Assembly: GCA_023416585.1 (NCBI GenBank) | Contig: JAEZHM010000089.1 | Span: 62,001 to 126,000, forward strand | Direction: 5' to 3' | Length of the DNA stretch: 64,000 nucleotides | Origin: Bacillota bacterium | GTDB taxonomy: Bacteria > Bacillota > Clostridia > Christensenellales > Aristaeellaceae | In this document: one piece after another, positions 59,764-64,000 of the stretch | How the letters are laid out: every line of letters starts with the position of its first letter | Numbering within the stretch: the stretch's first letter is position 1 | Translations under genes and position numbers: made by a program | Notes under the pieces: model-generated | The model's database searches: none | The model's input: only the letters and a program-made list of their open reading frames with translations | Told to the model about the DNA's origin: nothing

Positions 59764-61284
59764 TTGTACCGTGCAGTAATCGTGGATGATGAACCCTTCA
59801 TGCTGGAAGGCATGCGCCTGATGATCGATTGGTCGGGCTGCGGTTTTATGCTTTGCGGCGAAGCCTCCTCCGCCCAGGAAGCGCTGCATCTCATCGATAC
59901 GGTCAAGCCCCATCTGCTCATCACCGATGTGAAAATGCCCGGCATGCTCGGCACAGACCTCGCGGCGATTGTACATCATTATCATCCCGAGACCATTCTT
60001 TTGTTTTTCAGCGGCTACAGGGATTTTGCCTTTGCCCAATCGGCCATCAAATCCCAGGCATTTGGCTATCTTGTCAAACCCATCGACAAAGATGAAGTGC
60101 ACCAAACGCTGCTTGAGGTAAGGTTACTGCTGGACAAGCGAAACCTACAAGGGCAAGAGGAGGTTAAGCGGCTGCCTATCCTGCGCGATCACGTTCTGCG
60201 CCGCATCGCCTCCGGCGATATGGGGGATGAGAGCCTGCTCCGCGCAGGTGTCCTGCTGAACCTTCATAGGGACGACCCGTGTTATTGCGCGGTGATTACG
60301 GCACAGAACAGGCCCCTGTCAGAAGGATCACTGCTGATGCTGTCCGGATGCGATGGTACGCCTTTTCTTCTTTCCCCCTATCAATGCGGGCTTTGCTTTA
60401 AGCAAATCGAGCGCAGCCTTTTAAAGCTCACAACCCTTAAGGAATCTTTTGAGAACAGCTTTGACCTTATCACACAGTGGAGCGTGGGTTGCGTACACCG
60501 TGGGCCGGAAGGCTTCGGTCATAGCCTTGCCGAGGCGTTAGACGCCATGGGCGTGCTTTTTGAACAGTGCGGCAAGCTGCGTCTGTACAGACCGGCCGAC
60601 GAGGCGGTCTCCGCATGGATGCTTCAAGTCAATCTCTCCCAATTAGTTGCCGCTCTGGAAGAAGACTCGCCCGGCGGGCTGACCTTGGAACTTAACAACC
60701 TGTGCGCGCTGGCAAGGCGCTTGGAGCCTCCGCTTTTCGCGCTCAGGTTCATGTTAAAGGCGCTGGAATCCATGATGCTGTTCCGCCGCACATGGCCAAA
60801 GCAGCCAGTACAGCTGAATGAAAAGCTGATGCCCCTATGGAATACGGAAACCATGAGCCGGGAGGAATGGCTGCTGGTCTTTTGCGAAACGATGCAGTCT
60901 CTCAAAACGCAAGCCACCATCAAGGATACCTACCCGGCGCCTGTTCGCGCCGTCTTGGATGCGGTTGAAAAATCATATTTTAAGCCCATTTCTATCGGCA
61001 GCATCGCGGCCGGCCTGAACCTGAATCCGGCATACCTTGGGCAATTGATCCTTCGTTGCACAGGGCAGACCTTTCACACGCTTTTGCTGGATACACGGAT
61101 TCTTAAGGCGTGCAGGCTGCTAAAGCAAACCTCCCATACCATCGGTGAGATCGCCTATTTGGTGGGCTTCCGCGATGTGGATTACTTTTCCCAAAAGTTC
61201 CGTTCCCGTATGGCTATGAACCCCAACGCCTACCGTTCTTTGGCCGGCGAAAAGGAGGATGCTGTTGAAACTCCGCATCAATGA
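59764..61284 (+). CDS. Response regulator with AraC output domain, long form
   Basis: A 506-residue regulator. The receiver is at residues 1-120 with VIVDDEPF at the start, D55 (LLITDVKMPG) as phospho-acceptor and the VKPIDKDE motif. A central region of about 270 residues of unknown fold follows, then the AraC double helix-turn-helix at ~400-497 (ISIGSIAAGLNLNPAYLGQL, IGEIAYLVGFRDVDYFSQKF). This long layout is typical of Bacillota two-component partners of YesM-like kinases. The start is TTG 59764 behind GGTGAT. It overlaps the next kinase gene by 20 bases. Confidence 0.88.
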   Translation: MYRAVIVDDEPFMLEGMRLMIDWSGCGFMLCGEASSAQEALHLIDTVKPHLLITDVKMPGMLGTDLAAIVHHYHPETILLFFSGYRDFAFAQSAIKSQAFGYLVKPIDKDEVHQTLLEVRLLLDKRNLQGQEEVKRLPILRDHVLRRIASGDMGDESLLRAGVLLNLHRDDPCYCAVITAQNRPLSEGSLLMLSGCDGTPFLLSPYQCGLCFKQIERSLLKLTTLKESFENSFDLITQWSVGCVHRGPEGFGHSLAEALDAMGVLFEQCGKLRLYRPADEAVSAWMLQVNLSQLVAALEEDSPGGLTLELNNLCALARRLEPPLFALRFMLKALESMMLFRRTWPKQPVQLNEKLMPLWNTETMSREEWLLVFCETMQSLKTQATIKDTYPAPVRAVLDAVEKSYFKPISIGSIAAGLNLNPAYLGQLILRCTGQTFHTLLLDTRILKACRLLKQTSHTIGEIAYLVGFRDVDYFSQKFRSRMAMNPNAYRSLAGEKEDAVETPHQ

Positions 61285-63013
61285 TCTGCCCATCCGCAGC
61301 AAATTCATACTGCTCTTTTTTCTGGGTGTTTTATTACCCATAGCCGCGCTGTTATTCTACGTGCTTACCAATGTAACGGAGGAGATCAGGCAGAGGGAAT
61401 ACCAAAACGCGATGCAGTCGCTGGACCGTGTGTATACGACGCTGGAAACGCAGTTTTCGCAGGCGGTGTCGCTGAGCAATAACGTATCCTCCGATGCGCA
61501 GGTAAAAGCATTTTTGAACCGCCGATATCCGTCGCCGCCCGAATATTACGCCTCATACTATCTAGAGCTCCGCCCCATCATGAACCGCTATCTGTACGCT
61601 TATGTGGAGCAGGCTACAGGCATTGAAATCTATACCGACAATCCTTCCGTTTTCAATGGCGGATACTGCCCCAGAATCACTTTAGAAGTGAAGAAGGAGG
61701 AATGGTATTCCAATAAGATCAGCCTTGCGCCTATGCTGGTCACATATGTGCGGCAAATTCCCGGCATAAGCGCAAGGCTTCAGCTCAGCATATTGCGGCT
61801 GATGAACAATATTTCCGCATATACCCAGCTTTTGAAACTGGATCTGAATATGGAACCCATTCACCGCATTGTGGAGCAGGAAAGCGCATACCTTTCGGTT
61901 TACCTTGTGGCGCCCGACGGTACTTCCGTCAGCTATCCCGGCAGCATGACGGATAGCATGGTGGCCAAGCGGGACACTATGCCGCCCGAGACCGTGGATC
62001 TGACACGGGCATTTGGCGAAAGCACAGCCATGAGTGGCTGGAAGCTTGTTGCAAACATAAACAAAGGGCCTATGGAAGAAAACATACGCAATTCCCTATG
62101 GGTTGGATTATTGCTGGGCGCTGTCTGTTCCCTGTTTGCCGCTGGCCTTTCCCTTTTGTTCTCGCGTTCCATAGCAAGAAGGAGCCAACGACTTTTGCGG
62201 CATATGGACAGCATTACTGCCGAGAACTTTTCCCCTATCAAGAAAGAAATGGGCAAGGATGAAATCGGCGAATTAATGGAGCACTTCAATATCATGGGCG
62301 AGCGGTTGAAGCAATTGATCCATGATATTTACGTGCTTCAATTACATCAGAAAAGCCTGGAGCTGGAAAACGTGCGGGCCGAACTTAAGTATCTGCAAGC
62401 GCAGATTGATCCGCATTTTTTGTTCAATACGCTAAACGCCATTTTAGTGCTATGCGTCCGCAACGGTTATACGGAGCTTGCCGAAATCATATCGCCCCTT
62501 TCCAAAATCATGCGGCGCATGGTGGATACAACAAGGGATATTGTTCCTCTTAGAGAAGAATTGGAATTTGTGCGCATGGTGCTCAAGATTGAGCAGTTCC
62601 GCTTTGGCGAAAAGCTTCAATATGCGTTTGAAATAAGCTCCGAAGCCATGGAAGTACCCGTGCCCGTCATGTGTGTTCAAGGGTTGGTGGAAAACGCATG
62701 CAAGCATGGCATACAGCATATCACGGGTCAGGGGATTGTCCTGATCAGCGCCAAGGTAGAGGATAGCATGCTCCTCATTGGTGTGAGCGATAACGGAGCA
62801 GGCATCAGCCCCAAGCGCCTTTCCGACCTGCAAAAGCAAATTGCAGGCCCCGAAGATATGCAAGTCAGCGTGGGCCTGCAAAACATCTACCGCAGGCTGA
62901 AGCTTCACTATGGGGAGACAGTCAGCCTGACACTTGCAAACGCGCAGGACCGCGGAACGGTTGTCAGCATCCGCTTACCGGTAAAGGGGGACGAACAATC
63001 ATGCTGCGGGTGA
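61265..63013 (+). CDS. Sensor histidine kinase (YesM/LytS type)
   Basis: A 582-residue membrane kinase. The first helix is at ~14-34 (FILLFFLGVLLPIAALLFYV), followed by an extracellular sensor of about 240 residues and a second helix near 277-297. HAMP is followed by the His_kinase motif YLQAQIDPHFLFNTLNAILV (H384) and a HATPase with GLVENACKHGI and VSDNGAGISP. TTG 61265 is preferred because AGGAGG lies six bases upstream; the ATG at 61259 directly touches that site. The gene overlaps both neighbours (20 and 13 bases), so regulator, kinase and second regulator are tightly coupled. Confidence 0.9.
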   Translation: MKLRINDLPIRSKFILLFFLGVLLPIAALLFYVLTNVTEEIRQREYQNAMQSLDRVYTTLETQFSQAVSLSNNVSSDAQVKAFLNRRYPSPPEYYASYYLELRPIMNRYLYAYVEQATGIEIYTDNPSVFNGGYCPRITLEVKKEEWYSNKISLAPMLVTYVRQIPGISARLQLSILRLMNNISAYTQLLKLDLNMEPIHRIVEQESAYLSVYLVAPDGTSVSYPGSMTDSMVAKRDTMPPETVDLTRAFGESTAMSGWKLVANINKGPMEENIRNSLWVGLLLGAVCSLFAAGLSLLFSRSIARRSQRLLRHMDSITAENFSPIKKEMGKDEIGELMEHFNIMGERLKQLIHDIYVLQLHQKSLELENVRAELKYLQAQIDPHFLFNTLNAILVLCVRNGYTELAEIISPLSKIMRRMVDTTRDIVPLREELEFVRMVLKIEQFRFGEKLQYAFEISSEAMEVPVPVMCVQGLVENACKHGIQHITGQGIVLISAKVEDSMLLIGVSDNGAGISPKRLSDLQKQIAGPEDMQVSVGLQNIYRRLKLHYGETVSLTLANAQDRGTVVSIRLPVKGDEQSCCG

Positions 63014-64000
63014 TGTTTGTGGATGACGAGCCAATGGCACTGGAAGGCCTTGCCATAATCATCAACTGGAAAAAAGAGGGATTCTCCGTCTGCGCTTCCT
63101 GTAAAAGCGGCGCGGAAGCACTGGCGTCTCTTTTGACTGCAAAGCCCCACCTGATCATGACGGATATCCGCATGCAGGATATGGACGGGCTTACGCTGAT
63201 GGCGGCCGCCAGGGAACGCGGATACGAAGGTGCCTTTATCGTAGTCAGCGGGTACAGCGATTTTGAATACGCAAAAAAAGCCATGCGAATAGGCGTGGCC
63301 GGCTACTTGCTCAAACCCATAGATCCTTTTGAAGCTTCCCAAGCGTTGGAGCAAGTGAGAAAAGAACTAATCGACAAAGAACTGAAGCACAAACTGCCCC
63401 TGGCCGCCTATCAGCAAGCTGTTACTGCTCTGCTCATGGGTCAGCCATCCAGACAGCAAGCGCTGCCGGAAGGCACATGGCAGCTTTATACCTGGGGTGT
63501 GCCGCTTCCTTACGAGGAGGTTGCTTCAATTCTTGAGGAATTTGCCAATACGGGAATACAGGCAACCACGCATATCGTGGATGAAAAGGAATGGCTGGTA
63601 CTACATGCCAAGGATACGCCGGACGAAGCAATATCAACATTTTTACATAAAAAAATGTTGTTAAGCCGCAGGGAACTTATATGCAGCCCCGAAACAAATG
63701 AAGCGGCGCGTCTGTTAGACTTCCGTGCTGCAATATGCACACAGCTGAACGACTGCAACGAGGAATTGGTGCGCCGAACGCAGGAGATGGCGGACTCAGT
63801 ATCACTTTTGCACTATGCGGAGTTTGACCGCATGGCCGAATCCCTGATGAGCTTTTGCGTATTGAGGGGCAATGCCGTGAAAGCTCAGGCTTACGAGCTT
63901 TTTCACGCGCTGTGCGCAGCGCAGCTGGAAAAAGACCAGGATAAACTGGGAAGGCTCTTGTGTGAATCCACCCGGGATATCAAAACCTTGGGACAGCTTG
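63001..64000 (+). CDS. Response regulator, 3'-truncated by window end
   Basis: The frame is open from ATG 63001 to the end (333 codons). The receiver domain is clear: VMFVDDEPMALEG at the start, D55 in LIMTDIRMQDMDG, a conserved Ser in VVSGYSDFEYA and K105 in YLLKPIDPF. After residue ~125 comes a region of unknown fold like the middle part of long AraC-type regulators. The helix-turn-helix domain is expected beyond the window. The start overlaps the kinase gene by 13 bases. It is the second regulator next to the same kinase. Confidence 0.88.
   Translation, partial: MLRVMFVDDEPMALEGLAIIINWKKEGFSVCASCKSGAEALASLLTAKPHLIMTDIRMQDMDGLTLMAAARERGYEGAFIVVSGYSDFEYAKKAMRIGVAGYLLKPIDPFEASQALEQVRKELIDKELKHKLPLAAYQQAVTALLMGQPSRQQALPEGTWQLYTWGVPLPYEEVASILEEFANTGIQATTHIVDEKEWLVLHAKDTPDEAISTFLHKKMLLSRRELICSPETNEAARLLDFRAAICTQLNDCNEELVRRTQEMADSVSLLHYAEFDRMAESLMSFCVLRGNAVKAQAYELFHALCAAQLEKDQDKLGRLLCESTRDIKTLGQL

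Overview
The window looks like a chromosomal segment of a fermentative anaerobe of the Bacillota, class Clostridia. I cannot place it more precisely. The support is a prolyl-tRNA synthetase under a T-box leader, AGGAGG ribosome-binding sites with frequent TTG/GTG starts, a 1420-residue 2-hydroxyacyl-CoA dehydratase activase homologue, a DUF5685 protein, a UvrX/YolD-type repair cassette and a VanZ family protein. About half of the window is carbohydrate uptake and processing. There are four ABC sugar importers, each with a substrate-binding protein and two permeases but no ATPase gene, so a shared MsmX-like ATPase elsewhere is implied. None of the four binding proteins has a convincing lipobox.

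Layout. 1-12 kb: end of a DUF4832/F5-8C protein, a NahK-like sugar kinase, a small VOC protein, a GH63-like hydrolase and a GH43/GH130-like propeller hydrolase, then a membrane-spanning AraC regulator and importer 1. 12-21 kb: housekeeping and stress genes. These are proS with its T-box, a TetR-GNAT pair with a textbook operator inside the promoter, a small conserved protein, a bacteriohemerythrin-CheX pair behind a possible sigma-D promoter, and a DnaK / DUF5685 / J-domain / zinc-ribbon operon. 21-31.6 kb (minus strand): an amino-sugar type operon with an AraC regulator, three Gfo/Idh/MocA oxidoreductases, a TIM-barrel isomerase, importer 2, a ROK kinase and NagA. 31.9-36.1 kb: the giant activase. 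36.1-41.7 kb: an accessory region with a palindromic MITE-like element, a Y-family polymerase/YolD cassette, VanZ, a 1.2-kb array of decayed REP-associated transposase (RAYT) copies with REP palindromes inside the coding frame, and a solitary Imm5-like immunity gene. 41.8-52.5 kb (minus strand): alpha-glucuronidase, importer 3, a GH2 enzyme and a SASA-type acetylesterase, consistent with trimming of glucuronoxylan oligosaccharides. 53-64 kb (plus strand): a NodB-type deacetylase, a histidine kinase/response regulator pair, importer 4, then a regulator-kinase-regulator triad cut by the window end.

How it works together. The visible hydrolases and esterases mostly lack signal peptides. The picture is therefore import of oligosaccharides followed by cytoplasmic deacetylation, debranching, phosphorylation and oxidation, with each importer beside a dedicated AraC-type or two-component regulator. 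The most unusual stretch is the RAYT/REP array at 39.6-40.8 kb, where the same REP palindrome is read in both orientations as part of the transposase protein. All assignments come from reading the sequence. No database search was made.
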